From Closterium sp. NIES-65 (lineage: Eukaryota; Streptophyta; Zygnematophyceae; Desmidiales; Closteriaceae): a stretch of DNA of 64,000 nucleotides. The position numbers and the translations under genes were made by a program. This document shows, one piece after another, positions 10,367-19,991 of the stretch. The notes beneath the pieces are model-generated. The model made no database searches. It was not told where the DNA came from and saw only the letters and a list, made by a program, of their open reading frames with translations. The stretch is from positions 186,001-250,000 of the forward strand of contig CANXME010002474.1 in NCBI GenBank assembly GCA_948144175.1. The letters run 5' to 3'. The first letter of the stretch is position 1; each line of letters opens with the position of its first letter.

Positions 10367-11928
10367 AGGCGTACTGCTGGTGCTGGAGGTTCTTCGGCTG
10401 CAGAGGGTGCTGCTGCCGCGTGTCCCGGAGGTGCTCGTGGTGTGGGTGCTGGAGCTGCTGGGCCTGATGGTTCTCCTGGAGCTGGTGCTGCTGAGGGTGT
10501 TGGCGCTGAGACTACTGCTGGCGGTCCGACTGGCAGTGCTCCTGGTGCTGCTGTGAGTTCTGGAGCTGCTGCTTGTGCTGCTGGAGGTGCTGCTGGAGGT
10601 GCTGCTGGAGCGGGTACTCCTGCTGGGGGTACTGGTGCTGTCCCTGCTGTTTCTGGCGTCGCCACGTGGCCCCGACCGTACTTCGTTCCGCTCCTGCAGC
10701 AGGTTCTTTGTCTTACACCTTCTCCTGGTCCTCCTCCGCCTCCCTTAGAGGGTCTACAGCCTGTCCAGTCCCAGTCACAGCTACAGCCTGCCTCCCCTTT
10801 GCCTGCTCCTTCTCCCTACGCTGGTCCGACTGGAGGTCTTACTGAGCGTCGTGAGCCTGCGTCTCGTCCTGCGTCGCCTGTTCGTCCTGCACGCACTAGT
10901 GGTCGCGATTCGCGTCAGCGTCCTCCTCCTGTCCCTGGCACACACCGGATGTCTCTGCGTCCGTCCACTGCTCCTCTGCGTGCCCCTTTGCCTTCTCCTC
11001 CTGAGTCCTCTCTTCCTGCTCTTGCCGACCCGGAGTCGGACTCTCTTCGTGCTGCCAGTCCCACTGTCACGCGTCTCCTTGCTACTGCTGTCACTGACCC
11101 TTCCTTTGAGTCTTCTGCTGCGTCTGCCCTTGTCACTGAGCTTGTCGACTTTGCTGCGCGCTGTCGTCTAGACTACGCTGCTAGTCTTGTCGCTGAGTCT
11201 GAGTCTGCCTGTCCTCCGTCCGTCGGGGGTGAGTGTGCCCTAGGCACGGACGTCCTTGAGGACAGGCGGGAGGAGTTCCAGTGTCTGGCCGCCGCTTCAC
11301 CTCATCTCGCGTCTGTACTGCTCGCACCTGAGGGAGACCCGGATGCACTAGACATCCCGACTCCGCGCTCTTACGCGGAGGCGATAGAGGGTCCCTACTC
11401 CTCTCAGTGGCAGGCAGCTATGGATGCAGAGATGACTTCCTGGAAGTCCACAGGCACCTACGTTGACGCTGTTCCCCCTCCTGGGGCGAACATCGTCAGT
11501 GGCATGTGGATTTTCAGGGTGAAGCGGCCGCCGGGTTCTCCGCCTGTCTTCAAGGCGCGTTACGTGGCTCGTGGCTTCAGTCAGCGGCAGGGAGTTGACT
11601 ACTTTCAGACCTTCTCCCCCACCCCGAAGATGACCACTCTTCGGGTACAGCTGCACGTTGCTGCTCACCGTGACTACGAGCTGCACTCTCTCGACTTCAG
11701 CACTGCTTTCTTGCAGGGCAGCCTGCACGAGGAGATCTGGCTGCGTCGCCCGCCTGGCTTCACTGGGTCTTTCCCTCCTGGTACCCAGTGGAGTCTCCGG
11801 CGTCCAGTCTACGGTCTCCGCCAGGCGCCACGTGAGTGGCACGACACACTGAGGACTACGCTCGCGGCACTTGGGTTTGCTCCTTCTACTGCCGACCCGT
11901 CGCTGTTTCTGCGCACCGACACCCTCTG
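10367..11928 (+). CDS. Copia-2 pol part 2: linker and reverse transcriptase N-terminal part
   Basis: The same frame continues after TAG 10364. A variable Ala/Gly/Pro/Ser linker leads to the RT: SYAEAIEGPYSSQWQAAMDA, IFRVKRPPGSPPVFKARYVA, FSPTPKMTTLR, HSLDFSTAFLQGSLHEEIWL and PVYGLRQAPREWHDTL. One base is missing near 11926 relative to Copia-3 (ACCCTCTGCC versus ACCTCTTTGCC), so the frame is lost just before the YVDD box. Confidence 0.9.
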
Positions 11929-12933
11929 CCGCCGTTCTACATCCTCGTGTACGTCGACGACTTGGTCTTTGCCACAGCTGACACTGCTGGCCTCGCCCAC
12001 GTGAAGTCCGAGCAGCAGAAGAGACACACGTGCACTGACCTGGGTGAACTGCGCAGCTACCTTGGCTTGCAGATCACCCGAGACAGAGCACGCCGCACCA
12101 TTACCCTGACTCAGTCACACATGGTGCAGCAGGTCCTTCAGCGCTTCGGCTTCACGTACTCCTCGCCTCAGGCCACTCCTCTTCCTACTCGTCACTCGCT
12201 CTCAGCTCTGCCTTCGGATGAGTCCGTAGAGTCGAGTGGCCCGTATGCAGAGCTTGTTGGCTGCCTCATGTACCTGATGACCTGCACACGACCTGACCTT
12301 GCATACCCTCTTAGCATTCTCGCACGCTATGTTGCTCCTGGGAGACACCGACCAGAGCACATGGCTGCAGCGAAGAGGGTGTTGCGCTACTTGTGCAGTA
12401 CGTCGGGCATGGGGCTAGTGCTTGGAGGGCGCAGTCCAGTGGTCCTCACAGGGCACGCGGACGCTTCTTGGGCAGACGACCAGGCTACGTAGCGGTCGTC
12501 ACAGGGTTACACCTTCAGCCTTGGTTCCGGCTCTGTTTCGTGGCGGGCTACCCGCTCGTCTTCTGTTCTCGGCTCCAGTTGTGAGGCTGAGATCTACGCC
12601 GGGGCTATGGCTGCTCAGGAGCTTCGCTGGCTCACCTACCTGCTGAACGACCTTGGAGAGCCGCCTTGTTCTCCTCCAGTCCTGTACGTAGACAACAAGG
12701 CCATGCTGGCCTTGTGTCGAGAGCAGCGACTGGAGCACAGGACAAAGCACATTGCTCTCCGCTACTTTCTTGCTCGTGAGCTACAGCAGCGTGGACAGTT
12801 GCGACTTGCGTACGTGGCCTTTGAGGCCAACACTGCTGATGTCTTCACCAAGGCACTTGCGCCTTGTGATCATCAGCGTTGCTGCACGCAGCTGGGTCTT
12901 GTGCCTGTCTTGCCTCACTTGCTCACTTCTTGA
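11929..12933 (+). pseudogene. Copia-2 pol part 3: RT YVDD region and RNase H, frameshifted
   Basis: In the next frame the protein resumes with PPFYILVYVDDLVFA (catalytic YVDD) and continues through LTGHADASWADDQAT to TAG at 12490 (CAG in Copia-3). RNase H then runs to 12933 with SCEAEIYAGAMAAQELRW, LYVDNKAMLALC and NTADVFTKAL. Apart from the shift and the stop it is complete to the normal C-terminus. Confidence 0.9.
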
Positions 12934-13146
12934 CCTTGCTTGTACCTTGACCTATATATACTCTTGCTCTTGTTTTGCTTGACTCTTGTATATCTCTATA
13001 TATGATCTTGCATGTGAACTGGCCTTGTGGCCCTTGAACTTGTGCTCGGAATGTGTGGTGACTTTGTGATCCACCCTGAGCTTTGCTTTGCTTTGCTTGA
13101 CTGGTCTTGTGACCCCTTGTTCTCCCCCACTTTGCCTATGGGGGTG
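12934..13146 (+). other. Copia-2 3' non-coding region and polypurine tract
   Basis: This contains the family-conserved block (GCATGTGAACTGGCC to CACCCTGAGCTT) and ends with CCTATGGGGGTG against the LTR, the plus-strand primer. Confidence 0.7.
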
Positions 13147-13278
13147 TGTCAGAACATTATAGCTTACTTATTTGTGTAGGCTATAGTGGGGTATCCCATA
13201 GGGGGTACAACCCAATTAGGGTTTCATATTTGTACTCACTTCATTCATAGTTCATTCATTCTCGTTCTTTCTTTCACA
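13147..13278 (+). repeat. Copia-2 3' LTR
   Basis: 132 bp with one mismatch to the 5' LTR, followed by the target duplication GAATC (13279-13283). Confidence 0.95.
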
Positions 13279-13765
13279 GAATCTTCGCCGTATCCTCCGA
13301 GACGTAGTTCGCGTCGAAGAAAACGTTCAACGTGAAGAGCCACGCCTGAACGGTAGGACCACCTTGCTGACTTGGATCAAAACATGGCGGACGCTGCGGC
13401 TTCAGCGGCATCGGCGACGGTAGGGTTGATTCGCCGGCCGGCATGGAAATCGTGACTCGAGGTTGATTCCGGGCCGCATTCATCGCGTCGGGGTGTGTCA
13501 TGCCGTGGTTGTCGTCTCCGTCATGGCGGACGACGCCATCACTTGCGGCGCTCGCGGGTTGCCCCACACTTCCGTGTTGCGATGTCTGTGGTGCAGGCTG
13601 AATCGGAGTGCCAGGTGCTTGGGATTGTGGTCGTGCGAGGTCGTTTTGCAGGGAGGTGCGTTCCGCCGTTAATGCTGCGATTTCTTCAGAGCTTTCGTGC
13701 AGTTGTCGCAGTAGCTCGTCCAGGCGGTCCTGCGTGAGGCTAGTGACGTCAATGCGTTCAGCCAT
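13279..13765 (-). pseudogene. Gypsy gag, N-terminal part
   Basis: This is the start of the interrupted Gypsy gag: M-A-E-R-I-D-V-T-S-L, a coiled-coil-like LDELLRQLHESSEEIAAL segment, a Pro/Ser/Gln-rich stretch, then QRPPCFDPSQQGGPTVQAW and FDANYVSEDTAKI, where Copia-2 begins. The ATG at 13765 follows the primer site by about 170 bases, a normal leader length for a small Gypsy element. Confidence 0.88.
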
Positions 13766-13933
13766 TCCGAAGGGCGTCGGCTCTTCTTAGTCTAGGCGCA
13801 GCTGTGGCTGCACGCGTTTACAAGAAAACGCGAGGACAGCGGCTCCTAGGGGCTAAGGTGCGTGAGTCCCTTCGAGTGAAAAATCAAAAGTTGATTTCCT
13901 GGGGTGCGGAGATGCGCGGTCCGAAAAGAAAGA

Positions 13934-13946
13934 GGCTCTGATACCA
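13934..13946 (-). other. Gypsy primer-binding site
   Basis: The minus strand reads TGGTATCAGAGCC, perfectly complementary to the plant initiator-Met tRNA 3' end, two bases from the LTR end. Confidence 0.9.
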
Positions 13947-13948
13947 AG

Positions 13949-14275
13949 TGTTACGGGTGCAATGAATCGAAGTAGCGAGAATTGCACTAAGGTGTCAAAC
14001 GAGTACAAAATGTGAGCGAAGGCATGAGCGAACATTTATACGCGAAACATGCAAACGGTAACGCGGTGCGTGCGAGCTAGCTAGTGCTACGCTGGAAGCG
14101 AGGCTTGGGCTAGTCCCGAAGCGTAGGCCGATACGGCCGGTCCAGCAGTACGAGGTTTGGGAAACCAGTGCGCACGAAGTCGGCGAAGCCCCGTTAGCAG
14201 GAACGGGTGAACAACGGCTGCTGCTGTACGCGGTGTTGCAGGGTGCGCTAAGGAATATCGAGAAAATTCCTCACA
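13949..14275 (-). repeat. Gypsy 5' LTR, full length
   Basis: 327 bp, TG...CA on both strands (plus strand TGTTACGGG ... CCTCACA). The half from 14109 to 14275 matches the truncated copy at 1554-1722. Confidence 0.88.
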
Positions 14276-14464
14276 ATTGTGCAAAGTGCATGCCAGTGCT
14301 ATTGCTGTGCTTTTTGCCAGCTCGGGCGGTTTGGCCCTTACAAAAATTGCATTGTGAAATCCGTGCCAGCAACTAAGTTCACATCCCCAAAAAATATTTA
14401 ACCAGGTCCAACTTTCTCTCTACACATCTATCACACTACCACTATCTTTCTTCTCACGATTTTT
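14276..14464. other. Spacer, no feature seen
   Basis: AT-richer sequence between the Gypsy LTR and the tail of gene A. No coding or structural signal was recognised. Confidence 0.5.
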
Positions 14465-14648
14465 GCATCTATATCTTTCTCACTGAAACTTCTAAAAGCC
14501 CATTCTCGTCCTCCCCACCTAGTTGCTCTTCAGCCCTCCCAACACCTGCAGCACTGCAGGTGGGGACGGGGGGGTGGGGAAGAGTGGAGAAGGCAGCAGG
14601 GGCGAGAGGAGAGAGTGAAGAGGCGGTTCGCTATCATTGGTGACTACG

Positions 14649-14649
14649 G

Positions 14650-14694
<45 letters not shown>
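14649..14694. repeat. Poly-A/T tract of about 46 bases
   Basis: A pure A run inside gene A, where gene B has its kinase C-lobe exon. On the minus strand it would encode poly-Phe. Confidence 0.95.
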
Positions 14695-14697
<3 letters not shown>

Positions 14698-14781
14698 TAG
14701 GAAGAGGGAGACAGGTTGAAAGAAGTGCACCAGTGGAAACCGAAGCTTGAGAAGAGCAAGGACTTGTATGAGCGATTTCTT

Positions 14782-14968
14782 TAACTTCCGTGGTGGGCGT
14801 GGTGCGAGCAGAGGCATGCAGGATTGGGTCCATTTATGCATGGTTGGCAGGTGGCCGTGTCAACCTCCCTGCTGATGTGACTGATGCAGCTGCTGATGCT
14901 GATGGTGCTGTGGAGATGGATGGGAGTGGGTCACCCATTTTCACGGCCATGCAGCCAGCCAAGACAGG
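14782..14968 (-). pseudogene. Gene A activation-segment exon (DFG replaced)
   Basis: The acceptor CCCTCAG is at 14969. It encodes VLAGCMAVKMGDPLPS (DPL where active kinases have DFG), a Ser/Ala-rich activation loop, and MDPILHASARTTPTTEV, the equivalent of the GYLDPEY..TT.SDVY motif. The GT donor present in gene B (29322-29327) is missing here. Confidence 0.75.
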
Positions 14969-15192
14969 CTGAGGGGAAGGCATGGGCATGGGGTAGTGGG
15001 AGGACGAGAGGCAAGAAGCGACGTGAATCCAGAGGCTACGGGGTAAAGGGAGAGACGCAACGGATTGAATGCAGGCGTCAATGGAGAGACGCATCTGGTG
15101 GTTGCTGGGATGAGGCGGGCAGAATCAAACCTGCATCTCACTTCACCTGCAAGTCACTCAGCACATCATCTGCACGGTAGACGGCAGTTCAC

Positions 15193-15332
15193 CTCCAGAG
15201 CAGAGTCAAGCAGGATGTTGCGCGGGTGTATGCGGCCATGCACGACCCCATGGCTCTGGATGTGCTTCAGCCCCCACAACACACCCCCTGTCACATCCAG
15301 GCACTGCGACACAGACAGAGGCACGCCGCCAT
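15193..15332 (-). pseudogene. Gene A catalytic-loop exon (HGR instead of HRD)
   Basis: The exon is 140 bp, the same length as its counterparts in gene B (30095-30234) and gene C (45044-45183). It encodes LSVSQCLDVTGGVLWGLKHI and HGVVHGRIHPRNILLDSALE. The catalytic Asp and the following Lys of HRDxKPxN are replaced. Confidence 0.85.
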
Positions 15333-15679
15333 CTGCATGGCGGGAGGAGGAGGCATGCAGAGGGGAACCAATGGAAGCAGAAGGGAGTATATGCGGCAAG
15401 GCAGGGCACATGCGCGCATTCATTGACCGAACAGAAGTGGTGTGGAGAGATGTGTTTGCAACAGATTGTTGGTTATTTTCACACAAGTCAAGTGGATAAG
15501 ATTGGAAGTGGAGGAAAACACCAAGTGGGGGATTGGCTGAAAATTCAATATCAGACAAGCAGTGATAGAGTTGAGACGACAAGAGGCAAATAGAGAGGGG
15601 GATAAGCATGGAGGCTCACAGGGAGATAATAAGGGAACGGGACCATGGAGGCATGGAAAAGGGGATAAGGATGGAGAGA

Positions 15680-15682
15680 GGC

Positions 15683-15735
<53 letters not shown>

Positions 15736-15821
15736 CGACAACAACGACAACGACAACAACGACAACAACAACAACAACGACAACAACAACAACAACAACA
15801 ACGACGACGACGACGACGACA
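15680..15821. repeat. (CAA)n microsatellite with CGA variants
   Basis: About 140 bp of CAACAA with interspersed GACAAC and a final GAC run. It fills the gap in gene A between the Cys exon and the kinase part. Confidence 0.95.
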
Positions 15822-15832
15822 GCAAAATTCAC

Positions 15833-15943
15833 CATTGAGCGGGGTGCACGAGGCACATAACTCAACGCAGAGAGCCCGGCAGAAGAGGGAGGAGGCTTTC
15901 TGCTGTACCTCACAGCTGCTGCCAGCCCTGCCGCATGTCACCC
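15833..15943 (-). pseudogene. Gene A six-cysteine exon
   Basis: The exon is 111 bp with acceptor CCTGCAG and donor GTGAAT. It encodes VTCGRAGSSCEVQQ and then LFCRALCVELCASC with spacing C-x6-C-x10-C-x3-C-x3-C-x2-C, identical in gene B. Confidence 0.8.
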
Positions 15944-16201
15944 CTGCAGGGGTGTACCTGAAAAGGACAAGATGGTAGGTAGGGAAGTAGGGTGGTTGAT
16001 TAATGAGTTGCGTTTCGGAAAAAAGGCAAGGCGAGTGGCGAAAAACATGTGCAGGCAAGGGTGCTGCTCCTTGTTTTTCTGCTTCATATCTGTCACCCAT
16101 GAGAGAAAAATAGAAACAAAGAAAGAGATCACAGACATACACACAGACACAAACGCATAAAGAGACACACAGACATGGACATTGAGACGAGTCACAACCA
16201 C

Positions 16202-16400
16202 AGACACAGACGAACACACACACATACACACTCACACACACGCACGCACGCACGCACACATACACGCACACACACACACACATACACAGATGCACACACG
16301 AACACACGTGCCTACACAGTCTTGCAGCCACGCACACGAACGCATTCATGTGCGTGCACGCACACACACATACACGCACCACACACACGCACGAACGGAC
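16202..16400. repeat. (CA)n-rich microsatellite
   Basis: ACACAC runs mixed with GCACGC, in a gene A intron. Confidence 0.9.
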
Positions 16401-16474
16401 GCACGCACACATACAAACCCAAAGAATGTGGTGCGTGATGGGGTGCAGGATGTGATAGGGTGCAGGGGACCAAC

Positions 16475-16546
16475 ACGCGAGCGAGATTGGGGAGAGCACC
16501 AAGGGAGGCTGGCAGCGAGCCAGACACGTTGGTGTTGGCAATGGCC
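16475..16546 (-). pseudogene. Gene A LRR exon (NTNVSGSLPASLG)
   Basis: A 72-bp exon after acceptor CCCAG, encoding AIANTNVSGSLPASLGALPN. It is the counterpart of 32906-32977 in gene B. Confidence 0.75.
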
Positions 16547-16860
16547 CTGGGACAAGGCAGGTTTGAGGTGAGTATGCCAAGGGAATGGGAGGTGAAACAA
16601 GAAAAAGGAGATGGATTGAGGACGAGTCATAATGGTACCCTGGTAAGGATAATGACACAACTTGTGGAGATAACTTCGAAAACATCAAAAGCTGATTTAT
16701 TGTGAGGAAGAAACGTAATTATGAAGGAAAGAGGATGGGTGCGCGCGTGTGTGCGGGTGTGCGTGTGTGCGTGTATGTGTGCACTTGCGCGTGCTTTCCC
16801 ATGGGTACATGCATGCATGTGTAACAACCCGTAAATGCTCACAAACCCAGCACCGCATAC

Positions 16861-16932
16861 AAAAACAGGAGACTGGCGAGCTGACCAATAGTGCTGGAAA
16901 TTGTGCCACTAAGGTGAGTGTCGGACAAGCCA
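16861..16932 (-). pseudogene. Gene A LRR exon (DTHLSGTISSTIG)
   Basis: A 72-bp exon between acceptor ATACCAG and donor GTATGC, encoding GLSDTHLSGTISSTIGQLAS. It is the counterpart of 33448-33519 in gene B. Confidence 0.8.
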
Positions 16933-17461
16933 CTGGTATGCAGCGCATTGCCACACGGACGGGACACCAAATGAGTGCATTGCAAAATGATCAGATAAGT
17001 ACATTGCCAAGTGACAGTAGAGTAGTATTCACTTTTGAGGAATGGGAGGGGCAGATAACAGAACAAGACATGCACATGATGGGTTAGGTTTGATGATGAT
17101 GAGAACTACCAGCAGGGGGTTGAAATGTGTGCATCATATTCTAGTCAACTTTTGCCTGCACGGACGGGATAGGTATGAACGTATTATCCTGACCTGGTTT
17201 GGTTGATATTGCTTCGCAATTTCACCAATCTGCCAACTCACCAGTGCAAAGCTTGTCCTTTTTTGTTCGCTGCTTTCTATGCTAATCAACTGTTCAAGTT
17301 CGCTTAGCAACAGCAGAGGCATCACTATCAAATTGTGACAGGACAGAAAATACGCCTCAGATTAGGGGCAAACCTTCCAATAGGCCAAGTTTTTATTTGG
17401 TTAGGAGACAAGAACCCAAAGGCAGGATTTGGCACAACAGAAAACCAGTCTTGGCAGGAAT

Positions 17462-17610
<149 letters not shown>

Positions 17611-17836
17611 GGGGGGGAGGAGAGTGGGGGAGGTGGGGGGACGGGAGGAAGGCAGGTGGCAAGCGGCACTTCTTGCCAGAAGAGGGCTGTCAGGAGTGGC
17701 AAGACAAAGCAGAAAAGCACATCATCATTGTACCGCACAGGCACATCACACACGGGGTACTGTCCGATGATGATGATGCAAGCGGCACACACGGCACACA
17801 ACACACATCACACAGCACAGACGGGTACTGTCTCAC

Positions 17837-17975
17837 AGGCTCGTGACGATTCCATCTGCATTGCACGTGACGTTCAACGTCTGCATTGCAGGCTCAGTCA
17901 GCATGCAGTCCCCGCCTGCTGTCCACCCGCTGAAGGTCGTTTTCCACGCCGTCGCGCACTCTTGCAGCACCGCCG
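17837..17975 (-). pseudogene. Gene A LRR N-terminal cap exon
   Basis: Acceptor GGCAG is at 17976 and donor GTGAGA at 17831-17836. It encodes AAVLQECATAWKTTFSGWTA, GGDC and LNVTCNADGIVTSL, a typical plant LRR N-cap with the W and CD/CN..G.V motif. It is in phase with the signal-peptide exon. Confidence 0.8.
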
Positions 17976-18149
17976 CTGCCTCGCAAACGCAGCAAAAAAA
18001 ATCAGTATTTGATTCGCCGAAAACATTTGTCATGATGATGCAGACAGCGCAGAACGGCTAGAATGTGCTGATGGCACGGCCTTCCTAACGCGCGAGGCAC
18101 AGACCGCGGCGTGACGGTCAAACTGCACAACCACCAACTGGCCCCACCT

Positions 18150-18247
18150 TGGGACACTTGTAGCCGAACTGCGCTACAGACGTGCGCAAGAAGCGCCATT
18201 GCCGCCACCACCAACACCTGTGCACGCGCGCGGGGACGCGGATTCAT
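18150..18247 (-). pseudogene. Gene A signal-peptide exon
   Basis: ATG at 18247. The peptide M-N-P-R-P-R-A-R-A-Q, then a hydrophobic VLVVAAMALLAHVCSA core with a likely cleavage after CSA, ending at a CAAG/GTGGGG donor near 18150. It aligns with the gene B signal exon. Confidence 0.7.
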
Positions 18248-18375
18248 GGTAAAAGACCGCCATTCGCGCGCGCGCTCTGCCGTTTTTTGGCCTTTCGAGA
18301 TGAACGCTGTTTGCTTCGCCATGGCCTCCCACTGGCAGTCACTAGGTTGTTGTTATCAGCGGGGAAATCTAAGAT

Positions 18376-18380
18376 GCAAG
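18376..18380. repeat. Copia-3 target-site duplication, left
   Basis: GCAAG before the LTR, repeated at 25689-25693 after it. Confidence 0.95.
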
Positions 18381-18510
18381 TGTCAAACTTATATCCTATG
18401 CTATAGTCTGTGTAGGCTGTATTGGGGTAGACAATATGGGGTACAACACTTCTAGGTTTTCCTACTTGTACCCACCTCCTTGCTAGTTCATTCATTCCTC
18501 AATTCTCACA
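18381..18510 (+). repeat. Copia-3 5' LTR
   Basis: 130 bp, TGTCAAACTTATATCC to AATTCTCACA. A single T/G difference from the 3' copy. Confidence 0.95.
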
Positions 18511-18529
18511 TGGTATAGAGCAGGTTCCC
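18511..18529 (+). other. Copia-3 primer-binding site
   Basis: TGGTATAGAGCAGGTTCC follows the LTR directly. It matches the initiator-Met primer site with one base missing. Confidence 0.8.
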
Positions 18530-18639
18530 TAGTGGGAACTTCCTAGGGCCCACCACTGAACATCGATTTTTTTTCCTGCCCTGAGATCGAGTCGCCCCTG
18601 ACCGAGGCGCGCCCTGTGTGCCGCCCTCCCCTTAGCGAC

Positions 18640-19410
18640 CCGTCGTGCCACCCTTAGCGGCCCTCCCCCTCTCTCACGGCCCCTCGCGACCCCTTCGCCG
18701 CCCTCCTAGTGGCTCGTCGCGCAGCCCTCAGCAGCCCCTCCTCCACGGCCCCGTCGCCGCCCTATCGCGGCCCCGTCGCCGCCCTCTCGCGGCCCCGTCG
18801 CCGCCCTATCGCGGCCCTGTCGCCGCCCTATCGCAGCCCCGTTGCCGCCCTATCGCGGCCCCGTCGCCGCCCTCTCGAGGCCCCGTCGCCTCCCTCTCGC
18901 GGCCCCGTCACCGGCGTTCGCGGCCCCGTCGCCGCTCGTCGCGGCCCTGCAGCCGCCCCTCGCGGCCTCGTCGCCGCCCTCTCGCGGCCGCGTCGCCGCC
19001 CTCTAGCGGCCCCCGTTGCCGCCCTCTTGCGGCCTCGTCGCCGCCCCTCAACGGCCCCGCTACCGCTCCTAAGCGGCCCCGTCGCCGCCCCTAAGCGGCC
19101 CCGACGCCGCCTCCTACGCGGCCTCAACGCCGCCTCTACCGAGCCGCCCAGCTGCAGAGCCGCCGAGCCGCCCAGCAGCAGAGCCGCCGAGCCGCCCAGC
19201 AGCCGAGCCGCCTAGCCGCCGAGCCGCCCGACAGCCGAGCCGCCCAGCAGACGAGCCGCCGAGCCGCCCAACACTCGAGCCGCCTAGCCGCCGAGCCGCC
19301 CGACAGCCAAGCCGCCCAGCAGCTGAGCCGCCGAGCCGCCCAGCAGCCAAACCGCCGAGCCGCCCGACCGCCGAGCCGCCCAGCAGCCGAGCCGCTGAGC
19401 CGCTACTAGT
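18640..19410 (+). repeat. Copia-3 leader: GC-rich tandem repeats
   Basis: Two blocks: GCCCTATCGCGGCCCCGTC-type units (about 18750-19100) and CGAGCCGCCCAGCAGC-type units (about 19130-19400). The unit sequences differ from those of Copia-2 but the design is the same. Confidence 0.8.
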
Positions 19411-19478
19411 CCTACCGACGCGCCCCGGCCCTACTTACTCGTACTGGTGAGCCCACTCCTTGCTAGACCTCTGCAGTC

Positions 19479-19991
19479 ATGGCTACCCCTAGTGTTCTTA
19501 CCTTTGACACTGAGGGCCGTGCTGTTAAATTTGAGGTCTGGGTTGATGACCTCCAGCTGTTCCTCCAGTGCGATAGGGCAGACGGCCTCTCTCTATTCGA
19601 CCTCACCTCTGGTGCCTCCCCTGCCCCGCCTGCTACTGCTGACAGCACTGTTCGCTAACAGTGGGCGACACGCGATGCTGCTGCCCGTCTTGCTGTGCGT
19701 CGCCACTTACCGACCACTGAGCGTGCACACTTTAGCCAGTACAAGAGTGCTCAGACCTTGTACGACGCTGTAGTTGCACGCTACTCTTCCCCTACCACTG
19801 CTGCATTGAGCCGCCTCATGCTACCGTACCTCTTCCCTGACCTTGCTGCCTTTCCCACAGTCGCTGACCTCATTACGCACCTCCGCACTAGTGACACTCG
19901 CTACCGCGCTGCGCTTCCTGCTGAGTTCTGCGCCAAGAACCCCCCCCCCCATGTACATCACCCTCTACTACGTAGTCACCCGGCTCCCTGA
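19479..19991 (+). pseudogene. Copia-3 gag, N-terminal part
   Basis: ATG at 19479. It encodes VWVDDLQLFLQCDRADGLSL; a TAA at 19656 lies where Copia-2 has TCC, and the same frame goes on through LSRLMLPYLFPDLAAFPT. At a C homopolymer near 19940 one extra base moves the frame. Confidence 0.85.

Larger units (their letters stand above)
5929..13278 (+). mobile_element. Copia-2: complete Ty1/Copia LTR retrotransposon
   Basis: The element spans 7350 bp with 132-bp LTRs (one mismatch between them), both TG...CA, a perfect 5-bp target duplication GAATC, an initiator-Met-type primer site, a 0.9-kb GC-rich repetitive leader, one gag-pol frame (protease, integrase, RT, RNase H order) and a purine tract. 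It lies within the gag gene of the Gypsy element. LTR near-identity means recent insertion. Even so, the coding frame has five TAG stops and a one-base frameshift. Confidence 0.96.
1554..14275 (-). mobile_element. Ty3/Gypsy chromovirus, minus strand, split by Copia-2
   Basis: Read right to left: LTR (14275-13949), initiator-Met primer site, gag, zinc knuckle, aspartic protease, RT, RNase H, integrase, chromodomain remains, a poly-G purine tract and the other LTR (1722 down to 1554, then cut by Copia-1). Without Copia-2 the element is about 5.4 kb. The two LTR copies differ at roughly eleven of about 169 comparable bases by eye, so it is older than the Copia elements. Several stops and frameshifts show that it is dead. 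The integrase-plus-chromodomain order identifies a chromovirus. Confidence 0.92.

Noticed and set aside
8003..12492. Genetic code with TAG = Gln
   Set aside because: TAG replaces CAG at several sites, but TAG also replaces TGG and TAC, and TAA and TGA stops occur in the sister copies. The receptor genes use ordinary TAG ends (27986, 43615). Decay fits better.
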